In this document: one piece after another, positions 8,992 to 16,768 of the stretch
How positions within the stretch are numbered: position 1 is the stretch's first letter
Layout of the letters: each line of letters opens with the position of its first letter
From: CAZAAW01 sp964483325
Lineage (GTDB): Bacteria > Pseudomonadota > Alphaproteobacteria > Rhizobiales > Kaistiaceae
Length of the DNA stretch: 64,000 bases
Assembly (NCBI GenBank): GCA_964483325.1
Contig: CAZAAW010000002.1
Coordinates: 162,302 to 226,301 of the forward strand
Direction: 5' to 3'
Translations under genes and position numbers: made by a program
The notes under the pieces: generated by a model
Databases searched by the model: none
Seen by the model: the letters and a program-made list of their open reading frames with translations, nothing else
What the model was told of the DNA's origin: nothing

Positions 8992-9985
8992 CGAGCCAGG
9001 CGTCGATCCAGCCGCGGCGTCCCGCTTCCATCTCCTCCGGCGTGAACAGGAGCGACTTGTCCGGCGTGCCGAGGGTGGAGAAGGATGCCGGCAGGCCGGA
9101 GGCCGGCTCCGTCGCCGGGTACATCCAGTTGCCTTCCGGGACAGTCGACTGGAAGCCGTCGGAGACCATGAACTTCAGGAAGCTGCGCGCCAGGTCCTGG
9201 TTCCTGGAGCCGGCGACAAGCGCTGCGACCTCGACCTGCAGGTAATGCCCCTCCGGGAAGATCGCCGCCTTGTACTGGTCCTTGCCCTCGGCGCCGATAT
9301 GGTAGGCCGGCGACGTGGTGTAGGAGAGGACCATGTCGGCCTCGCCGTCGAGGAACAGGCCGTAGGCTTCCGACCAGCCCTTGGTGACGGTGACGATGCG
9401 CGGCTTTAGCTTCGCCCACATGACGGGCGCCTGGTCGCCATAGACCTTCTGCATCCAGGCGAGCAGGCCGAGGCCCGGAGACGAGGTGCGCGGGTCCTCG
9501 ATGACGACGGTCGGGCCGTTGGCGTCCTCGATCAGCGCCGTCAGGCTGGCCGGCGGCTGCGCCAGCTTGCTGCTGTCATAGACGAAGGCGAACCAGCCCC
9601 AGTCGAATGGGATGAAGGTGTCGTCGGTCCAGGCGACGGGGAGCTGCAGCGACGTCACGTCGACGCCGCTCGGCGCGAACAGGCCGCTCGCCTTCGCCTC
9701 GGCCATCAGGTTGGTGTCGAGGCCGAGCACGATATCGGCCGGGCTGGACGGACCTTCCAGCTTCAGGCGCGCCAGAAGCGTCCCGGAATCCTCGGTCTCC
9801 ACCCAGGTGAGGGTGCAGCCGCAGGTGGCCTCGAAATTGGCCTTGATCTTGTCGCCGGGCCCGTATTCGCCGGCAAAGGAACTGTAGGTATAGACGGTGA
9901 GGGTCGGCTTGTCCTGCGCCGCCGCGAGAGCGGGCAGCGCCAGGGCGAGGCCGGCGGCTAGCAGGAACCGGATGGTGATGGACAT
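8975..9985 (-). CDS. thiB: Thiamin-binding periplasmic protein (ABC transporter)
   Basis: 336 residues. The signal peptide MSITIRFLLAAGLALALPALAAA|QDK is followed by TLTVYTYSSFAGEYGPG, the characteristic ThiB start, and later by VYDSSKLAQPPASL and VLSYTTSPAYH motifs of the family. The protein captures thiamin, TMP and TPP in the periplasm and delivers them to ThiPQ. ATG 9985 is chosen because it starts the signal peptide and has GGAAAGG just upstream; the longer in-frame extension to 10126 runs through the TPP riboswitch and is not coding. It is the first gene of the thiBPQ operon, under riboswitch control. Confidence 0.94.
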   Translation of the reverse strand: MSITIRFLLAAGLALALPALAAAQDKPTLTVYTYSSFAGEYGPGDKIKANFEATCGCTLTWVETEDSGTLLARLKLEGPSSPADIVLGLDTNLMAEAKASGLFAPSGVDVTSLQLPVAWTDDTFIPFDWGWFAFVYDSSKLAQPPASLTALIEDANGPTVVIEDPRTSSPGLGLLAWMQKVYGDQAPVMWAKLKPRIVTVTKGWSEAYGLFLDGEADMVLSYTTSPAYHIGAEGKDQYKAAIFPEGHYLQVEVAALVAGSRNQDLARSFLKFMVSDGFQSTVPEGNWMYPATEPASGLPASFSTLGTPDKSLLFTPEEMEAGRRGWIDAWLGAMGL

Positions 9986-10065
9986 GGCTCGGGCCTTTCC
10001 GTGCAGCGTTGCGGCGATCCGGAAATGTGGCGACTGGCCCGCTGTGCGGTATGGATGGCGCATCT

Positions 10066-10150
10066 CAGTCCCTCCGCCGGCGTGATCCGGATCAGGTTCC
10101 ATGGGTTGGCGGTATCCGCCTCTCAACCTCGGTGAGGCACCCCACGAGAC
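10066..10150 (-). promoter_or_regulatory. TPP riboswitch (thi box) controlling thiBPQ
   Basis: Read on the minus strand the aptamer runs from TCGTGGGGTGCC, through GGTTGAGAGGCGGATACCGC and AACCCATGGAACCTGATC, to CACGCCGGCGGAGGGA. These are the conserved THI-element blocks in order: GGGGUGC, CUGAGA-like, ACCC, GAACCUGAUC, and the GCCGGCG-AGGGA end. It ends about 80 nt before the thiB start. Downstream, CGGGCC (10036-10041) can pair with GGCCCG (9990-9995), a segment that abuts and overlaps the thiB ribosome-binding site, so control is probably at translation initiation. Confidence 0.95.
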
Positions 10151-10334
10151 AGGCGAAGGCTAAGCCGTACCGCCGAGGGGCGCAAGTCCCCGCCCTGCAA
10201 CGATTTCTCGCCGCAGAACGCGCAGCGGCGGACAGCCGGCGCCGGATTATGCCGGCCGTGACATCGCGGCTACGGCGGTAGCGGCGGCGCCGCCCTATAC
10301 TGCCGGCCCCCAGCCCGTTCCCGGAGGCCCGCCC

Positions 10335-10511
10335 GTGCCCGACACCACCCAGAAATTCAAGCCCAGGGAACGCCGCAAGGCCGCCCCGGTCAAGCGCGTG
10401 ACAGTCTCGGAAGAGGCCCGCAAGGCCTATGAGGCGCTGGTCAAGGAGCGCGACGAAGCGGACCGGACCTATGGCCGCCACCTGTCGGAGGAGCAGAAGG
10501 GCCGCCGTTGA
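10335..10511 (+). CDS. Small basic hypothetical protein (58 residues)
   Basis: This gene starts with GTG at 10335 and stops with TGA at 10509-10511. GGAGG at 10323-10327 lies 7 bp before the GTG, a strong ribosome-binding site. The product is highly charged and probably helical: an N-terminal basic stretch (KFKPRERRKAAPVKR), then VTVSEEARKAYEALVKERDEADRTYGR and EEQKGRR. There is no signal peptide or membrane segment. It stands alone between the thi riboswitch and asd. I do not recognise a family; charge and composition suggest a cytoplasmic nucleic-acid- or protein-binding polypeptide, which is inference only. Confidence 0.65.
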   Translation: MPDTTQKFKPRERRKAAPVKRVTVSEEARKAYEALVKERDEADRTYGRHLSEEQKGRR

Positions 10512-10773
10512 CGGCGCCCCCCGCGTTGACTTTGGCGGGCATTTGCGCTGAAACCACCGGCGCAATCCGTCAGCCGGTCATGTCCATGCGCCTTGTGCCT
10601 CAAGCGACTGTTCAGCGCCCTGCCGTTCCGGCGGCGGGACGCCTGCCGTCGGCTCTGACGAAACTCACGAAAATCGCCTGACCCTCCGTGCCCCGGTCCT
10701 CCCCGCCGGGCGCGGGGATGGCATCGGTCATGCCGACGGTGTTTCGGCGGGGAGATGAACAGGAGTTCCCGTC

Positions 10774-11808
10774 ATGGGATTCAAGGTCGCAGTGGTCGGC
10801 GCCACCGGCAATGTCGGGCGCGAGATGCTTTCCATCCTGGACGAGCGCGGCTTTCCCGCCGATGAGGTGGTGGCGCTCGCCTCCCGCCGCAGCCAGGGGA
10901 CCGAGGTGTCCTTCGGCGACCGGACGCTGAAGGTGAAGACCCTCGACAATTACGACTTCTCCGACACCGACATCTGCCTGATGTCGGCCGGCGGCTCGGT
11001 GGCGAAGGAATGGGGGCCGCGCATCGGCGCGCAGGGCTGCGTCGTCATCGACAACTCCTCCGCCTGGCGCTACGACGCCGATGTGCCGCTGGTGGTGCCG
11101 GAAGTCAACGCCGATGCCGCAGCTGGCTTCGGCAAGCGCAACATCATCGCCAATCCGAACTGCTCCACCGCCCAGCTCGTTGTGGCGCTGAAGCCGTTGC
11201 ATGACGCCGCCGGCATCCGCCGCGTCGTCGTGGCGACCTACCAGTCGGTCTCCGGCGCCGGCAAGGACGCGATGGAAGAGCTGTTCGACCAGACGCGCGC
11301 CGTCTTCGTCTCCGATCCTGTCGAGGCGAAGCGCTTCACCAAGCGCATCGCCTTCAACGTCATCCCGCATATCGACTCCTTCATGGAGGACGGGTCGACG
11401 CGGGAGGAATGGAAGATGGTCGCCGAGACCAAGAAGATCCTCGACCCGAAGATCAAGCTGACGGCGACCTGCGTGCGCGTGCCGGTGTTCATCGGCCATT
11501 CCGAGGCGGTCAATATCGAGTTCGAACGGCCGATCAGCGCCGACGAGGCGCGCGACATCCTGCGCGAGTCGCCCGGCGTGCTGGTGGTCGACAAGCACGA
11601 GGACGGCGGCTACGTGACGCCCTACGAGGCGGCCGGCGAGGATGCCACCTATGTCAGCCGCATCCGCGAGGACGGCACGGTGGAGAACGGCCTGTCGCTG
11701 TGGATCGTCTCGGACAATCTGCGCAAGGGGGCGGCGCTCAACGCGGTGCAGATCGCCGAGGTGCTGGTCAACCGCAAGCTCATCGCGCCGAAGCGCAAGG
11801 CGGCCTAG
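10774..11808 (+). CDS. asd: Aspartate-semialdehyde dehydrogenase
   Basis: 344 residues. It reduces aspartyl phosphate to aspartate semialdehyde with NADPH, the branch point to lysine/diaminopimelate, threonine and methionine. The Rossmann start VAVVGATGNVGREML binds NADP; the active-site cysteine is Cys130 in NIIANPNCST; the SVSGAGKDAMEEL and RVPVFIGHSEAVNIEFE segments are typical of the family. ATG 10774 has AGGAG at 10761-10765. The stop TAG overlaps the convergent pdxY stop within one CTAG (11805-11808), leaving no room for an intergenic terminator. Confidence 0.96.
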   Translation: MGFKVAVVGATGNVGREMLSILDERGFPADEVVALASRRSQGTEVSFGDRTLKVKTLDNYDFSDTDICLMSAGGSVAKEWGPRIGAQGCVVIDNSSAWRYDADVPLVVPEVNADAAAGFGKRNIIANPNCSTAQLVVALKPLHDAAGIRRVVVATYQSVSGAGKDAMEELFDQTRAVFVSDPVEAKRFTKRIAFNVIPHIDSFMEDGSTREEWKMVAETKKILDPKIKLTATCVRVPVFIGHSEAVNIEFERPISADEARDILRESPGVLVVDKHEDGGYVTPYEAAGEDATYVSRIREDGTVENGLSLWIVSDNLRKGAALNAVQIAEVLVNRKLIAPKRKAA

Positions 11809-12587
11809 CCGGTCAGCGGCAGGTCTTCCAGACGCGCCGCGACCGCTCTGTCGATCAGCGCACGGGTCTCGGCGGCCGCCTGCCGGAAGGCGTCGGCCGG
11901 GCGCAGGCCCGCCAGCCAGCCGGCGAGCAGCGCGCCGGCAAAATAATCGCCCGTCCCCTTGGGAACGCCGGCGCGCTCGTCCTGGTCGACGGCATGCGCG
12001 GCGTTCGCCGTCACCATCAGCGTGCCGATGCGGCCGGGCGGCGCGAAGGACGAGGTGGTGATCACCGTCGCCGGCCCGAGCTGCCGGGCGGCGGCGGCAA
12101 GCTCGGCATTGGAGGTGAGCGTGCGGCCGCCCAGCCAGGCGAGCTCGTACCGGTTGGGTGTGGCGATGTCGGCGCGCGGGATCAGCTGGTCGCGAATGGC
12201 GGCGGCGACCGCCGGCAGGACGTAGAGGCCCGTAGCATCGCCGATCACCGGGTCGCACAGCACGACCGCGTCGGGATTGCGGGTCCGCACGGTGTCGATG
12301 AGGCGCGCCGCGGCGGCCGGCTGCGCCGCATGGGCGAAATAGCCGGTGAGCACCGCCCCGATCTCGCCGAGCCGCGGCGAAGCGGCAAGGTCGGCTGCGA
12401 TGGCGGAGAAATCGTTGTCGGCGGGGATGATGCGGCGTCCCGGCCCGAACCCGGGATGCCAGGGCAGCACGACGGTCGGCAGCAGCCACACCGGATGGCC
12501 GCGCCGCTCCAGCGCGAGGGCCGACACCCGAGCGCCGACGGCGCCGCGCGCGACGAAGCTGGAGATGACGAGGACGGCCGGCTTCAT
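11805..12587 (-). CDS. pdxY: Pyridoxal kinase (PdxY/PdxK-like, ribokinase superfamily)
   Basis: 260 residues. It phosphorylates pyridoxal in the vitamin B6 salvage pathway, in the cytoplasm. Seen: the N-terminal SSFVARGAVGARVSALALERRGHPVWLLPTVVL layout of pyridoxal kinases, a CDPVIGD motif (substrate and Mg site), ADIATPNRYELAWL, and the anion-hole/catalytic motif PKGTGDYFAGALLAGWL with the GTGD aspartate. ATG 12587 is used because the longer in-frame extension to 12677 is low-complexity Ala. It converges on asd, sharing a stop-codon CTAG. PdxK versus PdxY substrate preference cannot be decided from sequence by eye. Confidence 0.85.
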   Translation of the reverse strand: MKPAVLVISSFVARGAVGARVSALALERRGHPVWLLPTVVLPWHPGFGPGRRIIPADNDFSAIAADLAASPRLGEIGAVLTGYFAHAAQPAAAARLIDTVRTRNPDAVVLCDPVIGDATGLYVLPAVAAAIRDQLIPRADIATPNRYELAWLGGRTLTSNAELAAAARQLGPATVITTSSFAPPGRIGTLMVTANAAHAVDQDERAGVPKGTGDYFAGALLAGWLAGLRPADAFRQAAAETRALIDRAVAARLEDLPLTG

Positions 12588-12754
12588 GGCGGGGATTCCG
12601 AAGGCCTGTAGCGTAACATGATTGTGTCTGCTGCGCTTGGCCGCAGCGGCAGCGGCGGCTTTGCACAGGCTGGGCATCTTGTCGGGAATGCGGCTTGACG
12701 CGGCGGCGCTGCCGCTGTGTTGTCCGGCCTGCGCAGTTCGTACCCCGAGGCGGC

Positions 12755-13633
12755 ATGCCAGCAGTTTTCAGACCCCGTCGCAGCGTGCTTTTTCTGCCGG
12801 GGTCAAATCCGCGGGCGCTGAGCAAGGCCAAGACGATCCCGGCCGATGTCCTCGTCCTCGATCTCGAGGACGCGGTCTCGCCTGACGCCAAGGAAGCGGC
12901 GCGGACCCTTGTTGCGGACGCCGTGGCCGGCCGCGGCTATGGCCAGCGGGAGATCCTGGTCCGCATCAACGCCCTCGACACGCCCTGGGCGGCGGGCGAC
13001 ATCGCCGCTGTCGTGCCGAGCCGGCCGGACGGCATCCTGGTGCCCAAGGTGTCGCGGTCCGAGGATATCCGGCGCATCCGCGCTGCCCTCAAGGCCGTTT
13101 CGGCACAGCCGTCGACGGCCGTCTGGGCGATGATGGAGACGCCGCTGTCGATCCTCAATGCCGGCGCCATCGCCGCCACCGCCAGCGACGAGGGGGCGCC
13201 GCTCGCCGGCTTCCTGATCGGCACCAACGATCTCAGCGCCGAGACGCGCATCCGGCCGGGCGGCGACCGGCTGCCGATGCTGTCCTGGCTGTCGACCTGC
13301 GTGCTGGCGGCGCGGGCTTTCGACCTGGCGGTGATCGACGGCGTCTACAACGACTATAACGACGCGGCCGGGTTCAAGGCCGAGTGCGAGCAGGGCCGCC
13401 TGCTCGGCATGGACGGCAAGTCGCTGATCCATCCCAACCAGGTCGCGGCCTGCAACGAGGTGTTCTCGCCGTCGGCGGAGGAGATCAATTGGGCGCGGGC
13501 CGTGGTGGCGGCGTTCGACAAGCCCGAGAATGCCGGCAAGGGCGCCATCGCCCTCAACGGACGGATGATCGAGCGCCTGCACATGCGCATCGCCCAGCGC
13601 ATGATCGCCACGGCGCGGGCGCGCAACGGCTAG
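12755..13633 (+). CDS. HpcH/HpaI aldolase / CitE-family CoA-ester lyase
   Basis: 292 residues, the size of CitE-like (malyl-CoA lyase, malyl-CoA thioesterase, citramalyl-CoA lyase) TIM-barrel enzymes. Seen: RSVLFLPGSNPRALSKA at the N-terminus (CoA-binding Arg), the metal-binding stretch ADVLVLDLEDAVSPDAK, VRINALDTPW, WAMMETPLSILNA, FLIGTNDLS, and GMDGKSLIHPNQV. These Mg-dependent enzymes cleave or hydrolyse 3-hydroxyacyl-CoA esters; the exact substrate is not deducible. ATG 12755 has CGAGG about 7 bp upstream; upstream in-frame residues from 12695 are not family-like. It converges on leuD. Confidence 0.85.
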   Translation: MPAVFRPRRSVLFLPGSNPRALSKAKTIPADVLVLDLEDAVSPDAKEAARTLVADAVAGRGYGQREILVRINALDTPWAAGDIAAVVPSRPDGILVPKVSRSEDIRRIRAALKAVSAQPSTAVWAMMETPLSILNAGAIAATASDEGAPLAGFLIGTNDLSAETRIRPGGDRLPMLSWLSTCVLAARAFDLAVIDGVYNDYNDAAGFKAECEQGRLLGMDGKSLIHPNQVAACNEVFSPSAEEINWARAVVAAFDKPENAGKGAIALNGRMIERLHMRIAQRMIATARARNG

Positions 13634-13636
13634 GAG

Positions 13637-13660
13637 GCGGAACCGCGCCGGCGGCTCCGC
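13637..13660. terminator. Hairpin between convergent citE-like gene and leuD
   Basis: GCGGAACCGC (13637-13646) and GCGGCTCCGC (13651-13660) form a 10-bp stem with one mismatch and loop GCCG. It sits between two converging stop codons, so it could terminate both transcripts; there is no clear T-tract. Confidence 0.4.
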
Positions 13661-13672
13661 TCGTCCATGGGG

Positions 13673-14278
13673 TCAGGCCCAGGGGCGCTCGACGGCGAGC
13701 TTCTGCTCGAAGCTGCTGATCGCCGGCGCCTTCTCCATCGTCAGGCCGATGTCGTCGAGGCCGTTCAGCAGGCAGTATTTCTTGAAGCCGTCGATGTCGA
13801 AGCGGATCGTGCCGCCGTCGGGGCCGTGAATTTCCTGCGTTGCCAGGTCGATCGTCAGCGTCGCATTGGCGCCGCGCTCGGCGTCCTCCATGAGCTTGGC
13901 GAGGTCTTCCTTGGACACCGTGATCGGCAGGATGCCGTTCTTGAAGCAGTTGCCGTAGAAGATGTCGGCGAAGGACGTCGAGATGACGCAGCGGATGCCG
14001 AAGTCGAGCAGCGCCCAGGGCGCATGCTCACGCGACGAGCCGCAGCCGAAATTGTCGCCGGCGACGAGAATCTGGGCGTTGCGATAGGCCGGCTTGTTGA
14101 GCACGAAGTCGGGGTTCTCGCTGCCATCCTCACGGTAGCGCATCTCGGCGAAGAGGCCCTTGCCGAGGCCGGTGCGGGCGATCGTCTTCAGGTAATCCTT
14201 CGGGATGATCATGTCGGTGTCGACATTCACCAGCGGCATAGGCGCCGCCACGCCGGTCAGGGTCGTGAATTTCTGCAT
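13673..14278 (-). CDS. leuD: 3-isopropylmalate dehydratase small subunit
   Basis: 201 residues, the standard LeuD length. With LeuC it isomerises 2-isopropylmalate to 3-isopropylmalate in leucine biosynthesis. Seen: MPLVNVDTDMIIPKDYLKT, the swivel-domain motif AGDNFGCGSSREHAPWAL and FADIFYGNCFKNGILPI. The start is ATG 14278; upstream in-frame residues are not LeuD-like. Its partner leuC is about 9.7 kb away on the other strand, an arrangement common in Hyphomicrobiales, so the two subunits are expressed from separate promoters. Confidence 0.95.
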   Translation of the reverse strand: MQKFTTLTGVAAPMPLVNVDTDMIIPKDYLKTIARTGLGKGLFAEMRYREDGSENPDFVLNKPAYRNAQILVAGDNFGCGSSREHAPWALLDFGIRCVISTSFADIFYGNCFKNGILPITVSKEDLAKLMEDAERGANATLTIDLATQEIHGPDGGTIRFDIDGFKKYCLLNGLDDIGLTMEKAPAISSFEQKLAVERPWA

Positions 14279-14346
14279 GGGTCCAACATTGGGTCCAACT
14301 CCTCGGACCGTCCTAGCCGAAGCCTCGGGGCTTGAAAAGGCCGCCC

Positions 14347-14766
14347 TCAGCCGGCGGCCGCCTCGATGGCTTCCATATCCTCGTCGGACAGGCCGAAATG
14401 ATGGCCGATCTCGTGGACGAGGACATGCGTGACGATGTCGCCGACGGTCTCCTCGTGCTCGGCCCAGTAGTCGAGGATCGGCCGGCGGTAGAGCCACACC
14501 ATGTTGGGCAGCCGGCCGGTCAGCGGCGTCGCTGAATCATGCGCCAGCCCGACGCCCTGGAAGAGGCCGAGAAGGTCGAATTCCGATTCGGCGCCAAGCT
14601 CCTCCAGCACATCGTCTTCCGGAAAGTCGGCGACGCGGATGATGACCTCGCCGGCGAGGGCGCGGAATTCGGCCGGCAGCGCCTCCAGTGCGGCGACGCC
14701 GAGGGCGGCGAGGTCATCGAGGGTCGGCGCCGACAGGCGGGCCCAGTCGGGCGGGGTCTCGGTCAT
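14347..14766 (-). CDS. Zincin-like metallopeptidase family protein (PF06262 type)
   Basis: 139 residues. The C-terminal motif VTHVLVHEIGHHFGLSD contains HExxH followed by a third histidine (HEIGHH), the zincin zinc site, and the protein ends soon after with DEDMEAIEA, as in the small 'possibly zinc metallo-peptidase' family of alphaproteobacteria and actinobacteria. The N-terminal part (ALEALPAEFRALAGEVIIRVADFPEDDVLEELG) is also characteristic. No signal peptide, so cytoplasmic. ATG 14766 begins MTETPPDWARL. The substrate is unknown. Confidence 0.85.
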   Translation of the reverse strand: MTETPPDWARLSAPTLDDLAALGVAALEALPAEFRALAGEVIIRVADFPEDDVLEELGAESEFDLLGLFQGVGLAHDSATPLTGRLPNMVWLYRRPILDYWAEHEETVGDIVTHVLVHEIGHHFGLSDEDMEAIEAAAG

Positions 14767-14965
14767 GGCATTGTCTCGAACGGCTGGTTCCGGGCGGTTT
14801 TCGGCCTTGCGTGATTTTGCCTGGTGATCCGCCGCATCGCTACAGGTCCGCGACCGCCAGGGCAAACGGTCATGGCGCCGCTCAAGGTGTGGCGGAACGC
14901 CGGCGATCGGCTATGGAAGGTAGCCGGCCGGCTCCGCGGCGCGGCCAATCAGGGAGGAATTCCGG

Positions 14966-15415
14966 ATGTACCGCATCAATGCGAAAGTGGCGCTGGCCGC
15001 CGTCGTCGGCCTTGCCGGCGGCGTGCTGGCGACGCTGACCGTCGGCAGCTTCGGCCTCGAGCCGCCGGCGCCGATCGCTGTCTATAGCGGCGGCGAGACG
15101 GTTCTCGGGCAGCCCCTGGCCTATCCGGCGGGAACGCCGAAGCTGACGGCATCCGTCGTCATCGTGCCGCCCGGCACCGCCGGCGCCTGGCATGTCCATC
15201 CGGTTCCCCTCTTCGGCTACATCCTGCAGGGCGAAGTGACGCTCGACTACGGCTCGAAGGGCACCAAGGTGTTCAAGGCCGGCGATGCGCTGCTGGAGGC
15301 GCAGGACTGGCCGCATCGTCCCGTCAACAACGGTACGGAAGAGGTGCGTATCCTGGCGGTCTCGCTGGGTGCGGACGGCGCCGCCAATTCCGAACCGGCC
15401 GCCGGCCCGCAATAG
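14966..15415 (+). CDS. Secreted or membrane-anchored cupin-domain protein
   Basis: 149 residues. An N-terminal hydrophobic segment (VALAAVVGLAGGVLATLTVG) is a signal peptide or anchor. The single cupin beta-barrel follows, with the metal-ligand motif 1 region PPGTAGAWHVHPVPLFGYILQGEVTLDYG (HxH with a distal Glu) and motif 2 region DALLEAQDWPHRPVNNGTEEVRIL (His). The family binds metal or small ligands and its role here is unknown. AGGGAGG lies 7 bp before ATG 14966. It is followed by a DUF1428 gene on the same strand. Confidence 0.85.
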   Translation: MYRINAKVALAAVVGLAGGVLATLTVGSFGLEPPAPIAVYSGGETVLGQPLAYPAGTPKLTASVVIVPPGTAGAWHVHPVPLFGYILQGEVTLDYGSKGTKVFKAGDALLEAQDWPHRPVNNGTEEVRILAVSLGADGAANSEPAAGPQ

Positions 15416-15492
15416 CGCACCGGCGGAAAGCCGGAACCGATCCGTTCCGGACAGGTTGCGTATCCGGCAAAGATGCGGAGGAGAGACGATCC

Positions 15493-15846
15493 ATGACCTA
15501 TGTTGACGGTTTCCTGCTGGCCGTGCCCAAGGCCAGGCTTGACGAATATCGCGACATCGCCCGCCAGGCCGGCGAGATCTGGCGCGAATATGGCGCCCTT
15601 TCCTATGTCGAATGCGTTGCCGACGACGTTCCCGACGGCGAGGTGACGTCCTTTCCCATGGCCGTGAAGAAGAAGGACGACGAAGTGGTCGTCTTTTCCT
15701 GGATCACCTACGAGTCGCGCGAGAAGCGGGACGAGATAAACGGCAAGGTCATGGCCGATCCGCGCCTGAAGATGGACATGGAAACCATGCCCTTCGACGG
15801 CAAGCGCATGATCTATGGCGGTTTCCGGCCGATCGTCGAAATGTAG
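15493..15846 (+). CDS. DUF1428 family protein
   Basis: 117 residues. MTYVDGFLLAVPKARLDEYR at the start, then YGALSYVECVADDVPDGEVTSFP, KKKDDEVVVFSWITYESREKRDE and MPFDGKRMIYGGFRPIVE at the end are the diagnostic motifs of the DUF1428 (YbaA-like) alpha+beta-barrel family. Function is unknown. It is cytoplasmic and has no signal peptide. GGAGGAGAG precedes ATG 15493. A perfect palindromic terminator follows the stop. Confidence 0.9.
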   Translation: MTYVDGFLLAVPKARLDEYRDIARQAGEIWREYGALSYVECVADDVPDGEVTSFPMAVKKKDDEVVVFSWITYESREKRDEINGKVMADPRLKMDMETMPFDGKRMIYGGFRPIVEM

Positions 15847-15853
15847 AAATGGT

Positions 15854-15881
15854 GCTCCCGGCCACCCGGGTGGCCGGGAGC
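15854..15881. terminator. Perfect 28-bp palindrome, probable bidirectional terminator
   Basis: GCTCCCGGCCACCC is immediately followed by its exact reverse complement GGGTGGCCGGGAGC, with no spacer. It lies between the convergent DUF1428 gene and the 5'-3' exonuclease gene. There is no long T-tract on either side, so termination strength is uncertain. Confidence 0.7.
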
Positions 15882-15885
15882 TCGT

Positions 15886-16737
15886 TCAGGGGCGTTTCGC
15901 GCCGGCGCTGAGAGCCGAGAGCCGTTCAGCAAGGGCGTTGAGTTCCTGCGCCCGCGCCCAGGCGGCAGCGTCCGCCCAGCGCGGCTCCATGTCGGGCAAA
16001 GGCGGGATCGGCGCGGCGCGGTCCATGGTGGCGATCCGGCGATAGAGGCGCAGGTCCTCCGCCTGGCCGGCGAAGCGTCCGGCGGCAAGGGCGTCCTCGA
16101 GCGAGGGATAGCGCTCCAGGAGGCTGGCGGCGCCGATGGCACCGACCCCCTTGGCGCCGGGGATCTTGTCCGACGGATCGCCACGCAGGGCGATGAAGTC
16201 GGGGACCTGATGGGGTTCGACGCCGTAGCGGGCGCGGACTTCGGCCGGGCCGATGCGCTCCATGGCGCCGGCCTTGACCGGAAACACCACCGTTGTCCGC
16301 TCCGACGCGAGCTGGAAGGAATCGCGGTCGCCGCTGGCGACGATGGTGCGCCCGCCGCGCGCCTCTTCGGCGGCGACGCCGGCAGCCAGGAAATCATCCG
16401 CCTCGTAGCCGGCCGCCTTGCCGATGGCGAAGCCGCAGGCGGTGACGAATTGCGGCAGCAGGGCGAGCTGCTCCAGGAGCTCCGGGGCGAATTCGCGGCC
16501 GCCCTGATAGCCGGGCAGGGCGAGATGGCGATAGGTCGGGGCGTCGAGCGTGTCCCAGCCGACGAGGATAGCGCGCGGCTTCTCCGCCTCGTAGAGGCGG
16601 ATCAGGTAATTGGCAAAGCCGACGATGGCGTTGCCCATGCGGCCGCCGGCCCGCTTGATGGTCTTCGGCACGGCGTGAAAGGAGCGATGGCTGAACGAGT
16701 CGCCGTCGATGACGAGCAGCGGACGGGTCTCGGCCAT
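15886..16737 (-). CDS. Stand-alone 5'-3' exonuclease (DNA polymerase I N-domain type)
   Basis: 283 residues. It matches the PIN-like 5' nuclease domain of DNA polymerase I without a polymerase part: PLLVIDGDSFSHRSFHAVP at the N-terminus (first metal Asp), AILVGWDTLDAPTYRH, AAGYEADDFLAAGVAAEE, IVASGDRDSFQL (metal-site acidic cluster), and the helix-3-turn-helix DNA clamp GDPSDKIPGAKGVGAIGAASLL. Such enzymes act in Okazaki-fragment or repair processing. ATG 16737 has AAAGGAC upstream. It lies 31 bp downstream of the multicopper oxidase gene on the same strand and may share its transcript, though a functional link is not evident. Confidence 0.88.
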   Translation of the reverse strand: MAETRPLLVIDGDSFSHRSFHAVPKTIKRAGGRMGNAIVGFANYLIRLYEAEKPRAILVGWDTLDAPTYRHLALPGYQGGREFAPELLEQLALLPQFVTACGFAIGKAAGYEADDFLAAGVAAEEARGGRTIVASGDRDSFQLASERTTVVFPVKAGAMERIGPAEVRARYGVEPHQVPDFIALRGDPSDKIPGAKGVGAIGAASLLERYPSLEDALAAGRFAGQAEDLRLYRRIATMDRAAPIPPLPDMEPRWADAAAWARAQELNALAERLSALSAGAKRP

Positions 16738-16768
16738 GCGGTGTCCTTTTCCGGTCGCGGAATGATCG

